DNA of 64,000 bases from NCBI GenBank assembly GCA_026874595.1, contig CM049309.1:11020076-11084075 (forward strand), in the 5' to 3' direction. Below the pieces are notes generated by a model. It had not been told where the DNA came from and made no database searches. It saw nothing but the letters and a program-made list of their open reading frames with translations. A program made the position numbers and the translations under genes. Positions 1-12,269 of this stretch are shown in pieces. This DNA is from Sipunculus nudus. Lineage: Eukaryota > Annelida > Sipuncula > Golfingiida > Sipunculidae. The number at the start of each line of letters is the position of its first letter. Position 1 is the stretch's first letter.

Positions 1-2330
1 GAAGCCACAGGGAGGCAGCTTTGCCTTGACTGTCGTCGTTGGCAGTGCTGCCGCCACAAACTACTCCAAGAGGCCAGCACTGTCGTCGTTGTCGTCATTG
101 GCAGAACCATCAGGGAGGCAGCTTTGCTGTGACTGTCGTCTTCGGCAGTGCTTCCGCCACAAACTACTCCAAGAGGCCAGCACTGTCCTCGTCGTCCTCG
201 TCATTGGCAGAACCAAGAGGGAGGCAGCTTTGCTGTGACTGTCGTCATGGGCAGTGCTGCCGACACAAACTACTCCAAGAGGCCAGCACTGTCGTCGTCG
301 TCGTCGTCATTGGCAGAACCATCAGGGAGGCAGCTTTGCTGTGACTGTCGTCGTCGGCAGTGCTGCCGCCACAAACTACTCCAAGAGGCCAGCACTGTCG
401 TCGTTGTCATTGGCAGAACCATCAGTGAGGCAGCTTTGCTGTGACTGTCGTCGTCGGCAGTGCTGCCGCCACAAACTACTCCAAGAGGCCAGCACTGTCG
501 TCGTCGTCGTCGTCATTGGCAGAACCATCAGGGAGGCAGCTTTGCTGTGACTGTCGTCGTCGGCAGTGCTGCCGCCACAAACTACTCTGAGATGCCAGCA
601 CTGTCGTCGTCGTCGTCGTCGTCATTGGCAGAACCATCAGGGAGGCAGCTTTGCTGTGACTGTCGTCGTCGGCATTGCTGCCGCCACAAACTACTTCAAG
701 AGGCCAGCACTGTCATCGTCGTCGTCATTGGCAGAACCATCAGTGAGGCAGCTTTGCTGTGACTGTCATCGTCGGCAGTGCTGCCGCCACAAACTACTCC
801 AAGAGGCCAGCAATGTCGTCGTCGTCGTCATTGGCAGAACCATCAGGGAGGCAGCTTTGCTATGACTGTCGTCGTCGGCAGTGCTGCCGCCACAAACTAC
901 TCTGAGAGGCCAGCACTGTCGTCGTCGTCGTCGTGGTCATTGGCAGAACCATCAGGGAGGCAGCTTTGCTGTGACTGTCGTCGTCGGCAGTGCTGCCGCC
1001 ACAAACTACTCCAAGAGGCCAGCACTGTCGTCATCGTCGTCATTGGCAGAACCATCAGTGAGGCAGCTTTGCTGTGACTGTCGTCGTCGGCAGTGCTGCT
1101 GCCTCAAACTACTCCAAGAGGCCAGCACTGTCGTCGTCGTCGTCATTGGCAGAACCATCAGGGAGGCAGCTTTGCTGTGACTGCCGTCGTCGGCAGTGCT
1201 GCCGCCACAAACTACTCCAAGAGGCCAGCACTGTCGTCGTCGTCATCGTCGTCATTGGCAGAACCATCAGGGAGGCAGCTTTGCTATGACTGTTGTCGTC
1301 GGCAGTGCTGCCACCACAAACTACTCCAAGAGGCCAGCACTGTCGTCGTCGTCGTCATTGGCAGAACCATCAGGGAGGCAGCTATCGTCGTCGGCAGTGC
1401 TGCCGCCACAAACTACTCTGAGAGGCCAGCACTGTCGCCGTCGTCGTCATTGGCAGAACCATCAGGGAGGCAGCTTTGCTGTGACTGTCGTCGTCGGCAG
1501 TGCTGCCGCCACAAACTACTCCAAGAGGCCAGCACTGTCGTCGTCGTCGTCGTCCTCATTGGCAGAACCATCAGTGAGGCAGCTATGCTGTGACTGTCGT
1601 CGTCGGCAGTGCTGCCGCCAGAAACTACTCCAAGAGGCCAGCACTGTCGTCGTCGTCGTCGTCATTGGCAGAACCATCAGGGAGGCAGCTTTGCTGTGAC
1701 TGTCGTCGTCGGCAGTGCTGCCACCACAAACTACTCCAAGAGGCCAGCACTGTCGTCGTCGTCGTCGTCGTCATTGGCAGAACCATCAGGGAGGCAGCTA
1801 TCGTCGTCGGCAGTGCTGCCGCCACAAACTACTCTGAGAGGCCAGCACTGTCATCGTCATCGTCGTCGTCATTGGCAGAACCATCAGGGAGGCAGCTTTG
1901 CTGTGACTGTCGTCGTCGGCAGTGCTGCCGCCACAAACTACTCCAAGAGGCCAGCACTGTCGTCGTCGTCGTCATCATCATTGGCAGAACCATCAGGGAG
2001 GCAGCTTTGCTATGACTGTTGTCGTCGGCAGTGCTGCCACCACAAACTACTCCAAGAGGCCAGCACTGTCGTCGTCGTCGTCATTGGCAGAACCATCAGG
2101 GAGGCAGCTTTGCTGTGACTGTCGTCGTCGGCAGTGCTGCCGCCACAAACTACTCCAAGAGGCCAGCACTGTCGTCGTCGTCGTCATTGGCAGAACCATC
2201 AGTGAGGCAGCTTTGCTGTGACTGTCGTCGTCGGCAGTGCTGCCGCCACAAACTACTCCAAGAGGCCAGCACTGTCGTCGTCGTCCTCATTGGCAGAGCC
2301 ATCAGTGAGGCAGCTATGCTCTGAGCTTCA
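1..2330. repeat. ~105-bp minisatellite with internal GTC trinucleotide tract (about 22 copies)
   Basis: A unit of about 103-106 bp is repeated head to tail from the left edge. Each unit runs GGCAGTGCTGCCGCCACAAA, CTACTCCAAGAGGCCAGCAC, a (GTC)n tract of 3-8 triplets, then TTGGCAGAACCATCAGGGAG and GCAGCTTTGCTGTGACT. Length differences between units come mainly from the GTC tract. Some units are shortened just after GGGAGGCAGCT (near 1380 and 1798). Because the unit length is not a multiple of three, all three forward frames show overlapping ORFs of about 99 codons, each ended by the TGA in GCTGTGACT. These ORFs are by-products of the repeat. The array continues off the left end. Confidence 0.95.
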
Positions 2331-4059
2331 ATGGCATTGGCAGTGCTGCCAGCTTGAGTGATCAATTGCTGGGTGGATGCAAGGGACATGGAGGTAGCCC
2401 CTGTTTTGTATGTGTCACCAGTCTGAGCTTAGCTGTGCAGATGCTCGCCATGGGCAGGGTCGAAGCTAGGTTTCCTATGGACTAAGCTGGGCTATCCAGT
2501 CTGATAAACCATTATTCATGTGATTTATAGTCGCATACTATTGTCTTAAAGGTGTGTGTATCCTTATAATGAAGCTTTGGTGTTTATATGTTGATTCTGA
2601 CAACATCTTGCATTGGGCCACTAGGTTGAATATTAGTGAGTATATTGAAAATACAGAGATAAGATCTGGCTTGATCATTGTTGCTTTCCTTTCAGGGTAT
2701 GGGACATTTAGCTTAAGTGTCATTATCTCAGTCTTGTGCCCACACACACACTAAATATCCAAGGGAGTTCTTAAAAATGTGGTATTTTGACATCTGTCAG
2801 ATAGGTGTAGCCACCATGTAGGTGTGTCTAGTTTGATTGAGTGTCAATACATCATAGCCATTATTATGATGCCATAGTTACCCAAATGAAAAGCATATCG
2901 AAGGTTGATGCCCATTGAAAGAAATGTATATATGTCTATGTATGGTATTTATCTTGTCAATAATCTTTCGTGCATATGTTATTGTGCAGCATGCCGTATT
3001 AAGTGACAAAATGGTTTGACAGATATTCCTTATTTTCATCATGTTTATAGATAAAGATTCAGACTCATAAGCTCTCCCCTTATATTATGCCCTGCATATG
3101 ATCTTGAATTGCCAACAGTCATATCCTCTCAAAACATTACTTGTCCCTGCACCCTCCTACCCCAAGGCTCCCTGTTATATCCACCTCAATCACTGATAGT
3201 CTAGGGATACACAAGTTACGTTGCGTTCATTCTGGTGTTATCTGAGGCTTGTTCCTAGGTTATTTTTTTTTATCATGAATATAGTCAGATTTGTTTTTAT
3301 GGTGATGTTGTTAGACTCGATGCTGAGCTCTGTATGTCATAATGATCATTGCCAATGGTGCTTGATTGTGGAATATAATAATGAATGATCCGATGAGATA
3401 TTTGTATTAAAGTACAAATATGTAAGACCCCCTCAGACATAAGAAATTACCAACTTCTGGTACCCCATAAATTCTCTCTTAGTATTGTCTCCATCATCTA
3501 TTATATCATTCGCATATGCCCCCCCCCCCCCCCCCAGTCACCAATCTCTCAGTTTTCTGCCCCTCCCACCCCTTTTCAGATCAATATCATAAGATACCAA
3601 GTTTTTTTCCATCTCTGGGTGAACTTCCACGTGACCCTTCCAGGTTCAAACATGTTCTCAACGCCTGTCTCCATCCACTTTTTCACGCATTTCCTGAACT
3701 TGCATTAACACAAAGGCCTATATATGTCCTTGTGTGAAGGATTTATTAAACCAGTCTATGCAAATTGCCTAATATGTTGAACTAACATACATACACATAT
3801 GTTGCCTTTCAAACATTTTATCAACCCATGCATTACCCAGCTGATACATGTTATAGCATTGGTTTATGGTCCTGTGTATTTTTACATACTGCCTGAAGAA
3901 AAGGCCTCATTCATTACCTGAAAAAGCTGTAACTAGAGTAAGTCTTTTGTTTCAAATCTTACATATATATATTATTATATATATACAGTTCCCCATGAGA
4001 AATTGCGGTATGTTATTCCCAACAAGCAGCACTGCCCCACACAAAGAATGCATCGACTT
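2331..4059. other. No gene recognised; contains a 17-bp poly-C run
   Basis: AT-rich single-copy-looking sequence after the minisatellite. A C homopolymer lies at 3519-3535. Short ORFs on both strands at 2538-2754 are complementary shadows with no recognisable domain or splice context. Confidence 0.6.
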
Positions 4060-4095
4060 ACTGCCCGGCATTCAGAAAGTGGCCACATGTAGAAA

Positions 4096-4210
4096 GTCTC
4101 CACAAGTTGACACCCATAAATACAGGTACCAGATTTGAACCCACATGCCCAATATCCCAACAGCTTTGCTAGAAAGCAAGCTTCATTAGCACAACAGTTC
4201 GGTCAACTTT
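4096..4210 (-). repeat. Diverged tRNA-like SINE-related fragment
   Basis: On the minus strand it reads GAAGCTTGCTTTCTAGCAAA, GCTGTTGGGATATTGG and GCATGTGGGTTCAAATC. The last word resembles a Pol III B box (GGTTCRANNC). It parallels the copies at 4280-4495 and 12060-12260, which share the AAGCTTGCTTT and GCAAAGC-GTTGG words. Confidence 0.35.
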
Positions 4211-4279
4211 AATGTGCACCCCTTAAAACACCCCTGTTATGAGCGTTTTGTGTTCAGAACAAGATTAATTAATCCAGGA

Positions 4280-4495
4280 GTTGCACATTTATGTGAAATA
4301 GGTCCCGGTAATTACCAATTCACTTCAACCCACCATTCTCTTGGTCCCAAAGTTTGGCTCATCTTGAACAAGCCCCCATTTGTTATGAAAACATTTTGCT
4401 CAGGGGAAAATATTGAGTTGATCCCCGATTTGTACCCATTTCATTGGCCCACATACCTGGCGTCTCAACTGCTTTGCTTTTCAGTCCGCTTTTAT
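4280..4495 (-). mobile_element. SINE-like dispersed repeat, minus-strand copy
   Basis: The minus strand carries GCAAAGCAGTTGAGACGCCA, then GGGTACAAATCGGGGATC, TTTTCCCCTGAGCAAAATG, AATGGGGGCTTGTTCAAG and TTTGGGACCAAGAG, ending in GGTTGAAGTGAATTG. The same block order with related words is on the plus strand at 12060-12260 (GCAAAGCAGTTGGAACACCA, GGTTTGAACCCGGGATC, TTTTCCCCTGTGCAAAAATG, ATGGGGGCTCATCC). A B-box-like word suggests tRNA ancestry. Family name unknown. Confidence 0.5.
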
Positions 4496-5157
4496 GCACC
4501 ACGTCTCTTCGTGTTGCCCTGCAAGCTTGGGACCCCATATATATATCTTAACTCTTGACTCAAAGACGAGTGCCCCAACAGATTGTCACCGAACGTATTT
4601 CCCTGTAGAAAGGAACTCTCCATGGTTGCCCCACATACAGTCCCACATTCAGAAATTTACCACATCTTATATCATGATTGAAAATCTCCACATGTTGCAG
4701 AACATGAAGAAAGTCTCCATTGCCCCAAATATATCTTCACATATTGCCCCACATGAAGAAAATTTCAACACATTTCTTCATATACATGTATTCTCTTCAT
4801 AAGGTCATGACTCCCATACATGTGGTAAGGGGCCTAAACATTGTATCACTTGTAGAATGTTTCCACACAGCGTCGCACATGTAGGAAGTCTTCACATGCA
4901 CCAGATTTGTTTATATGACTTAAAACACACATTTCCCGAATCTGCCCCTAAACACCTCTGCACGAGTGTATCAAAGTTGTTTATACTGCCTCATAAATAG
5001 AACATTACCTTAAAATCAAAACGTGTATTTTGGTGGCAGAAATTTTCATAAAATCATGTTCAGTGATGGAAAGTAAAAAATGACTGACTACCAATTATTA
5101 ATTGATTATTTTATGTTCCTTCTATATTACAATGAAATCTGCTGATAAGAATTATGA

Positions 5158-5363
5158 CTAAAACATTGACTGAGTAAGATCAGTTTTGACTTGTACATCA
5201 AGCTGAAAGGTAAAGGTAACTGTCTGGTTGTTGACACCTGTTTGCTGTATAAGTAAAGTTTCAGTGCTGTTCGCTCTGTGTGTCCCGTCGTTCTTACATC
5301 TCTGAGTCTGACAAGATGGCTGTGATGTCATCGTGACTTCTTTCCATGTCCACATATAATTGT
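5158..5363 (-). CDS. Candidate terminal exon of an unrecognised protein
   Basis: On the minus strand a consensus-like acceptor (AATAGATTTCAG) at 5364-5366 is followed by an open frame of 68 codons (AC, then AAT TAT ATG TGG) to a TAG at 5158-5160. The peptide is polar and protein-like, rich in Thr, Gln and Asn, with two Cys (SCQTQRCKN) and two N-glycosylation-type sequons (NST, NQT). This would suit an extracellular domain. No domain is recognised. No second exon of matching phase was found nearby, and no AATAAA lies immediately downstream. It could be a chance ORF; support is the acceptor plus balanced composition only. Confidence 0.3.
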
Positions 5364-7312
5364 CTGAAATCTATTAGACACCAATTTAGAGATTATGGAA
5401 GAAAACATCCAATTATCTATGTAGTTGATTATTGGCATACCCCTATTGGATACCATAGGTAAAAATAACAGTTCTGTAAGTACATGGCCCAACAGATCAG
5501 AAATTTGTAAATAATATCAGACCTTATCTGCCATCACAAACAAGGATTTTCAGTTTTCAACAAGTTTTATGCTCCCATTGAGTCTCTAGGTCACTTGTTA
5601 AGAATTGTATGCAAATCAGTTAGCTGCCTGCAGTGAAGGGTATATTCTACATGTGCAGGTTACTGTATGGTGAATTAGAGTAAATGATCGCAAGGGTAAA
5701 CACAAAAACATAGAAAAATGGCAAAATATTTAATCTGACAAACATTAAGCTAAGCAAAACATATTTTGATTGCAATGTTCTAAAAATGATATTTAAATAT
5801 TAAAAGACATTGAAGCCAATAATGTGAAAAATAAATATAATAATACTAAAAAAGCATTTGAAATGGGGATGCAAACCCTGAGTTCAAAGTTGGTGCCCTG
5901 GAATGTTAATTATGCCCCCTCCCTCCAGGGGAGACATTATGTTTTTGGTGCTGTTGTTGTTGTCTGTAGGATGTGTTAAAAAGGGAATAACTTTTAATGG
6001 GCTGCATATTTTCCTCCAAAATTTGAAACACCCATTGCTCATCCCAAAATCTCAGAGGAGTTTGAAATCCCTTGACCTTAATCTTCAAGGTTAGATTTAT
6101 GCAATTTTAGGATTAATGTGACCCCCATAATTTTGAAAGTTCTGAAGAATTTTTCTTCAAATGTGACACACCTTTGACACCCCTTATGTTTTGGGATGCC
6201 CAGTAGTTGGGAGACATATATCTGTTTTTGCGCTGCAAACACCAAAGCCATTTTAGTTAAACCTGTGTTATTACTGTGAACTTTTTAATTGAAAAAATGC
6301 CCCTTGACATCATGGTATTACTGTCCTTGACTTGAGACTTTAAACACAACAGACCACAACCATGTATATTGATTTACTGACACATTCCGAGAAATGGCAC
6401 ATACACATGGAGTGATGTCATTGTCTTCTGTGATGTCATTCCTTACACATCGCAGATGGCCATATCATAACATGCTCCGTGATGCTACATCCTGGTGTAA
6501 ACAAATGTGCTGTAAACCCCATAAACAACTCATTACCGGGTTATATATGCTTGGATTTACACCAGAATTCAACTTCATGGAGATTTTCACAAAACCAACA
6601 TATATGATATTTTTCAATAACATTGGTGATACTATTCTTCATATATCTTTTAGACACACACACAAACAATAATCAAGTGAAAACAATAACCCTCACTTCA
6701 TTCAGGGTTAATGACAACTAATAAATATTAGAATTATGAGCAAGGCATAATCAATGATGACCTTTGGATAAAACAAATATCATGATATTCTTACCACAGG
6801 CACTAGCTATACCGATACTTTCATCAGTGTTAGTAAGTGAAGCTCTGCTACTTGTACTTGGAAAATATGATATAAGTACTTGACATGTTGTGCCCAGTGC
6901 TCTGTGTGGTGTATTGCGTCAATTCCTTGTGTTTGTAAACATTTATATATGCCTAGGGAAGAAAGAGAATCTGGGAAGATCCGGAATCCTCCCAGGGAAA
7001 ATCCGAATTCTGATTTTTTCCCGGATTTTTTACCCCGAGTATCAAATCATATTATGAAAGGATTCTCATTTTTCCCGGGAAGAATGGGAATTTCTTCCCT
7101 CGACATAAATATTGTCATCTGGTATTTTCAGTCGAGTGGCTGCCATCGCAAATCAGTCCACTGTTCATTTGCTGTCCATACAAACTGATACAACACTTAT
7201 CATCATTGACATTAGTGGTGTGCCAATTAATCAATTGTATCCACGATTGGTCATTTTCTTTCTGAATTTATTAAATTGATATACAGATATATAGATGACC
7301 TTGATGCATTTT
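5364..7312. other. No gene recognised; possible old dispersed repeat near 5880-6240
   Basis: AT-rich sequence. The block TGCCCCCTCCCTCCAGGGG near 5915, followed by a run of CTGTTGTTGTTGTCTG, looks like the start of a dispersed repeat but has no second copy in this window. ORFs at 6394-6672 and 6880-7188 have no recognisable features. Confidence 0.5.
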
Positions 7313-10300
7313 TAGCTCAGCTGACTGAAAGTCATCTGAGCTATAGGGATCACCTTTTGTCCGTCGTCCGTCCGGCCGTCTGGCCGTCCTGGCGTCTGTC
7401 CTTTAACAGGGCACAAATCGTAACCGCTTGAACTGGAATCTTCTTACTTGACATCCTGGGAGGTCCATGAAAAATCTCCTTGGAAACCAGAAATTAGGTC
7501 TCTGTTACCCATATCCTTCGAGCTATGGGGCCCCAAAGTACCCCCCAGAAAAGTCCAAAATTTTATACAAAAACTTCAATATCTCATTAACTACTTGACT
7601 GATGGTCATAATTTTTGGCATACATATTGATCATGAGAGGTTCCATCAGTTCCTGAAGACTGGTGGCGCCACCTGTATTTTTCGATTTTTTACGAATTTT
7701 TTTCTCTATTTTTGAGACCTTTAAAAATGTGAACATCTGTTAACAAGGCACAAATCGTAATGACTGGACTTAGAATCTTCATTCTCGACACACTGAGAGA
7801 CCTATGAAAAGTCTCCATGGAAACCAGAAATTAGGTCTCTGTTACCCATATCCTTCCAGCTATTGGGCCCCAAACTACCCCCCAGAAAAGTAAAAAATTT
7901 CATACAAAAACTTCAATATCTCATTAAATATTTGACTGATGGTCATGATTTTTGTCATACATATTGATCATGAGATGTTCCATCACTTCCTGCAGACTGG
8001 TAGCGCCACCTATATGGTTCAATTTTTTACGAATTTTTTTCTCTATTTTTGAGACCTTTCAAAATGTAAACATCTGTTAACAAGGCACAAATCGTAAAGA
8101 CTGGACCTAGAATCTTCATTCTTGAAACACTGAGAGACCTATGAAAAGTCTCCATGGAAACCAGAAATTAGGTCTCTGTTACCCATATTCTTCGAGCTAT
8201 GGAGCCCCAAAGTACCCCCAAGAAAAGTAAATAATTTCATACAAAAACTTCAGTATCTCATTAACTACTTGAATGATGGTCATGATTTGTGGCATAACTA
8301 TTGATCGTGAGATGTGTCATCTGTCCCTGCAGACTGGTGGCGCCACCTGTATCGTTCAATTTTTTACGATTTTTTCCTCTATTTTTGAGACCTTTAAGGA
8401 TGCTGTCATCTGTTAGCATGGCACAAATAGTAACGACTGGACCTAGAATCTTCATTCTTGACACACAGGGAGACCCATGAAAAGTCTCCATGGAAATATG
8501 AAATTAGGTCTCTGTTACCCATATCCTTTAAGCTGTGGCACTCCAAAGTACAGCTCAGATTAATGGAAAATTTGATATAAAAGCTGAAGTATCTGAACAA
8601 CGAATGCAGGGATGACCATAATTGTTTGCATGGATTTTGATCATGGAGTGTGTCATCAGTTTCTGCAGCCTGGGTGCGCCACCTCAATTTTTTTTTTTTA
8701 TTATTTTTTACGAATTGTTTTCTCTTTTTTTTGAGACCTTTAAAAATGTGAACATCTGTTAGCATGGCACAAATCTTAACGACTGGACCTAGAATCTTCA
8801 TTCTCAATACATTGAGAGAGACCTATGAAAAGTCTCCATGGAAACCAGAAATTAGGTCTCTGTTACCCATATCCTTCGAGCTATGGGGCCTCAAATTACC
8901 CCCCCAGAGTAGTCAAAAATTTCATACAAAAACTTCAATATCTCAATAACTACATCACTGATGGTCATGATTTTTGGCATACATATTGATTATGAGAGGT
9001 TCCATCAGTTCCTGCAGACTGGTGGCGCCACCTATATTGTTTGATTTTTTTACGATTTCTTCCTCTATTTTTGAGACCTTTAAGGATGCTGTCATCTGTT
9101 AGCATGGCACAAATCGTAACGACTGGACCTAGAATCTTCATTCTCAATACACTGAGAGACCTATGAAAAGTCTCCATGGAAACCAGAAATTAGGTCTCTG
9201 TTACCCATATCCTTCAAGCTATGGGGCCCCAAAGTACCCCCCAGAGTAGTCAAAAATTTCATACAAAAACTTCAATATCTCAATAACTACATCACTGATG
9301 GTCATGATTTGTGGCATAACTATTGATCAAGAGGTGTTCCATCAGTTCCTGTAGACTGGTGGCGCCACCTATATTGTTTGATTTTTTTACGATTTCTTCC
9401 TCTATTTTTGAGATCTTTAAGGATGCTGTCATCTGTTAGCATGGCACAAATCGTAACGACTGGACCTAGAATCTTCATTCTTGACACACAGGGAGACCCA
9501 TGAAAATTCTCCATGGAAACCTGAAATTAGGTCTCTGTTACCCATATTCTTTAGGCTGTATGGCTCCAAAATACCCCCCAGAATAATGGAAAATTTGATA
9601 CAAAAAGTGCAGTATCTCAATAACTACAACACTGATGGTCATGATTTTTGGCATACATATTGATCATGAGCTGTTCCATCAGTTTCTGCAGAGAGGGTGC
9701 GCCACCTCTATTTTTTTCAAATTTTTACGAATTTTTTTCTCTTTTTTTGAGACCTTTGAAGATGTGGTTATCTATCAAGAGGGTACAAATTGCAACAACT
9801 GGACCTAGAAACTTCATTCTTGTCATGCAAGGAGGCCCATGAAGAGTGCCTGTGGAAACTTGAAATTAGGTCTCTGTTACCCATATCCTTCAAGCTATAG
9901 GACTCTGAAGTATCCCTTAGAATAATGGACAATTTGATACAAAAGCTGAAGTATCTGAACAACTAATACGGAGATCATCATGATTCTTTGTATGGATATT
10001 GACCATTAAGTGTTTTTAGCTCAGCTGACTGTAAGTCATCTGAAGTATCCCTCAGAATAATGGACAATTTGATACAAAAGCTCAAGTATCTAAACAACTA
10101 TTGCAGTGATCACCATGATTCTTTGCATGGATATTGATCATGGAATGTGTCATCAGTTTCTGCAGTATGGTGGCGCCACCTGTATTTTTTTTTATTTTTA
10201 CGAATTTTTTTCTCTTTTTTTGAGACCTCATAAGATGCGGTCATCTGTTAACATGGCACAAATCGTAACAACTGAACCTAGAATCTTCTCTCTTGACATG

Positions 10301-11443
10301 CTGAGAGGCCCATGAAAATTCTCCTTAAAAACTTGAAATTAGGTCTCTGTTACCCATAACCTCTGAGCTATGGGGCTCCGAAGTACCCCCCAGAATAATG
10401 GAAAATTTGATACAAAAGCTCAAGTATCTGGACAATTATTATATTGATCACCATGATTCTTTGCATGGATATTGATCATGAAATGTTTCATCAGTTTCTG
10501 CATTCTGGTGGCGCCACCTGTATTTTTTTCAATTTTTAGCTCAGCTGACTGAAAGTCATCTGAGCTTTAGGGATCACCTTTTGTCCGTCGTCCGTCCGGC
10601 CATCCAGGCGTCTGTCTGTTAACAGGGCACAAATAGTAACCGCTAGACCGGGAATCTTCTTACTTGAAATCCTGGGAGGTCTATGGTAATTCTCCTTGTA
10701 AACCTGAAATTAGGTCACTGTGACCTATATTCTTTGAGCTATGGGGTTCTGAAGTACCCCCCAGAATAATGCAAAATTTAATACAAAAGCTCAAGTATCT
10801 GAACAACTAATGCATTAATCACCATGATTCTTTGCATGGATATTGATCATGGAGTGTTTCATCAATTTCTGGAGATTGGTGGTGCCACCTATATTTTTTT
10901 ATTTTTTACGATTTTTTTCTCTACTTTTGTGATCTTTAAACATTTGGTCATCTGTAAACAGGGCACAAATCATAATGATTGGGCCTAGAATCTTCTGTCC
11001 TCACCTCCAGGGAAGCCCATAAAAGGTCTACATGGAAACCCGAAATAAGGTCCCTGTTACCCATATTCTGTGAGCTATGGGGCTCTGAAATTACATCTCT
11101 GTTACCCATATCCTTCATCCTATGCGGCTTTGAAATACCCCCCAGAATAAACATTTGGATTTGTTAACAGGGCACAAATCATAATAACTGGACCTAGAAT
11201 TTTATTTTTTGACATGCTGGGAGACCCCTGAAAAGTCATCTTGTAAACCTTGAAAATAGGTGTCTGTTACCCATATCCTTCATGCTACAGAGCTCCATAG
11301 TACCCCAATGAATATTGGATGATTTTATACAAAAGGTCAAGTTTCGAAAAAGTATTTCATTCAGATTTGACATTCAGATGATAAAATTACTTTTGTCAAT
11401 GTCTTCCTGGTCAGCTGAGCGTCATGACCCCTGGGTCACTTGT
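7313..11443 (+). mobile_element. Family E Helitron/Helentron-like element with twelve ~340-bp core tandem repeats (E1)
   Basis: The element starts with TAGCTCAGCTGAC, part of an imperfect hairpin whose second arm is GTCATCTGAGCT. It ends with CAGCTGAGCGTCATGACC, a TGACCC-CT-GGGTCA hairpin and CACTTGT. Flanks are T on both sides and there is no target duplication. GCTCAGCTGA at the head and TCAGCTGAGC near the tail are inverted subterminal repeats. The interior is a tandem array with period 337-343 bp, marked by GGCACAAATCGTAA near 7410, 7744, 8083, 8420, 8766, 9106, 9444, 9783, 10256, 10627, 10962 and 11171. Most units carry GGTGGCGCCACC or a variant. A GTCC/GTCG-rich stretch follows the head. 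Additional heads lie at 10017 (broken) and 10537, so the locus is composite. There is no Rep/helicase coding, so it is non-autonomous. Assignment to Helitrons is by structure, not by a protein. Confidence 0.75.
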
Positions 11444-12059
11444 TTAAGGTCACAGAGGCGATAATGCAGGAATGATGTTAACTTTAATATCTCACTGAGG
11501 GATGCATGGATTGGTCCAAAAATCAAATTGACATAAGATCTTTGATAGCATTGCTTTCTGCAGAAGACAGGTGGCTGATTCCTACCACTTACTGAAATAC
11601 ACTGGCACATATATTGAAAATCTGATTTTTGCTCCAGGAATGTTTAACTAATTGGTAAAACATAACTTTTTGTAGCTTGTACTGGTTCTACCACTTTGAA
11701 ATATCAAGGTGTCAATCATAACTCTGTTTCTCAGATTATATTAAGATAAATTTAGCATCTCCAGCAATAATAAATAGGTGGTATTAATGGTTAAAAGTAA
11801 ACCAAAAAGGGGGTAGGGTGTTGCTAGAGGTTATTTCAAGGTGTTGGACTTCTGAGTTTTGGAATCTGAGAGATTCACACGTCTTAATTTACAGGAAGTC
11901 TTACTAGAAAGGTCATTTTATAATCAGTGTGGATGCTTTTGGTTCACCCAAGGGTGGTCGTAATAGACAGGTGGTCTTATAAGAATGGTGGTCTTTGACA
12001 AAGGTTCCGCTCTACTGTATTACACCATGTAACTGTTCTTATAGGGTGCTGGTAAAGTG
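11444..12059. other. No gene recognised
   Basis: Unremarkable AT-rich sequence between E1 and the plus-strand SINE-like copy. No ORF with supporting splice signals was seen. Confidence 0.5.
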
Positions 12060-12260
12060 GACAGATATGTCTTGCTAGTTAAGCTTGCTTTTCTGGCAAA
12101 GCAGTTGGAACACCAGACATGTTCTCCACTGGCATGGGTTTGAACCCGGGATCGGCCCTTGTTTTCCCCTGTGCAAAAATGTTTCAAAAACATATGGGGG
12201 CTCATCCTAAATTTTACCTATCTTTGGGTCCTGGGGAATGATGGTTTGAAGTAATGGGGG
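12060..12260 (+). mobile_element. SINE-like dispersed repeat, plus-strand copy
   Basis: Contains AAGCTTGCTTTTCTGGCAAA, GCAGTTGGAACACCAG and a canonical B-box-like GGTTTGAACCCG, then TTTTCCCCTGTGCAAAAATG and ATGGGGGCTCATCC, ending at a poly-G run (about 12256-12266). It is collinear with the minus-strand copy at 4280-4495. No target duplication was identified. Confidence 0.5.
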
Positions 12261-12269
12261 GGGGGGTGC

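Larger units (their letters stand above)
4060..4920. repeat. Degenerate CCACATG/AGAAAGTCTCC repeat cluster containing SINE-like pieces
   Basis: The words CCACATG, AGAAAGTCTCCA and TTGCCCCACAT recur irregularly (for example near 4082, 4685, 4710, 4745 and 4875). The segment also contains the minus-strand SINE-like copies described separately. It looks like old tandem or dispersed repeat debris, and no coding region is supported. Confidence 0.45.

Noticed and set aside
26-2389. Overlapping ~99-codon plus-strand ORFs (and two minus ORFs) with GQHCRRRR or SSSSSLAEPSG periodicity
   Set aside because: All arise from the ~105-bp minisatellite, whose unit length shifts frame each copy; there is no start context, and the stop recurs in every third unit.
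8261-11154. Repeated minus-strand ORFs beginning METFHGSP or similar with GPVVTICAMLTD
   Set aside because: They recur at the ~340-bp period of the E1 core repeat and are broken at the same points in each unit, so they are repeat shadows.
7313-11443. Possible CRISPR-like or satellite array
   Set aside because: Units of ~340 bp without short repeats and unique spacers, in a clear eukaryotic context with element ends on both sides.
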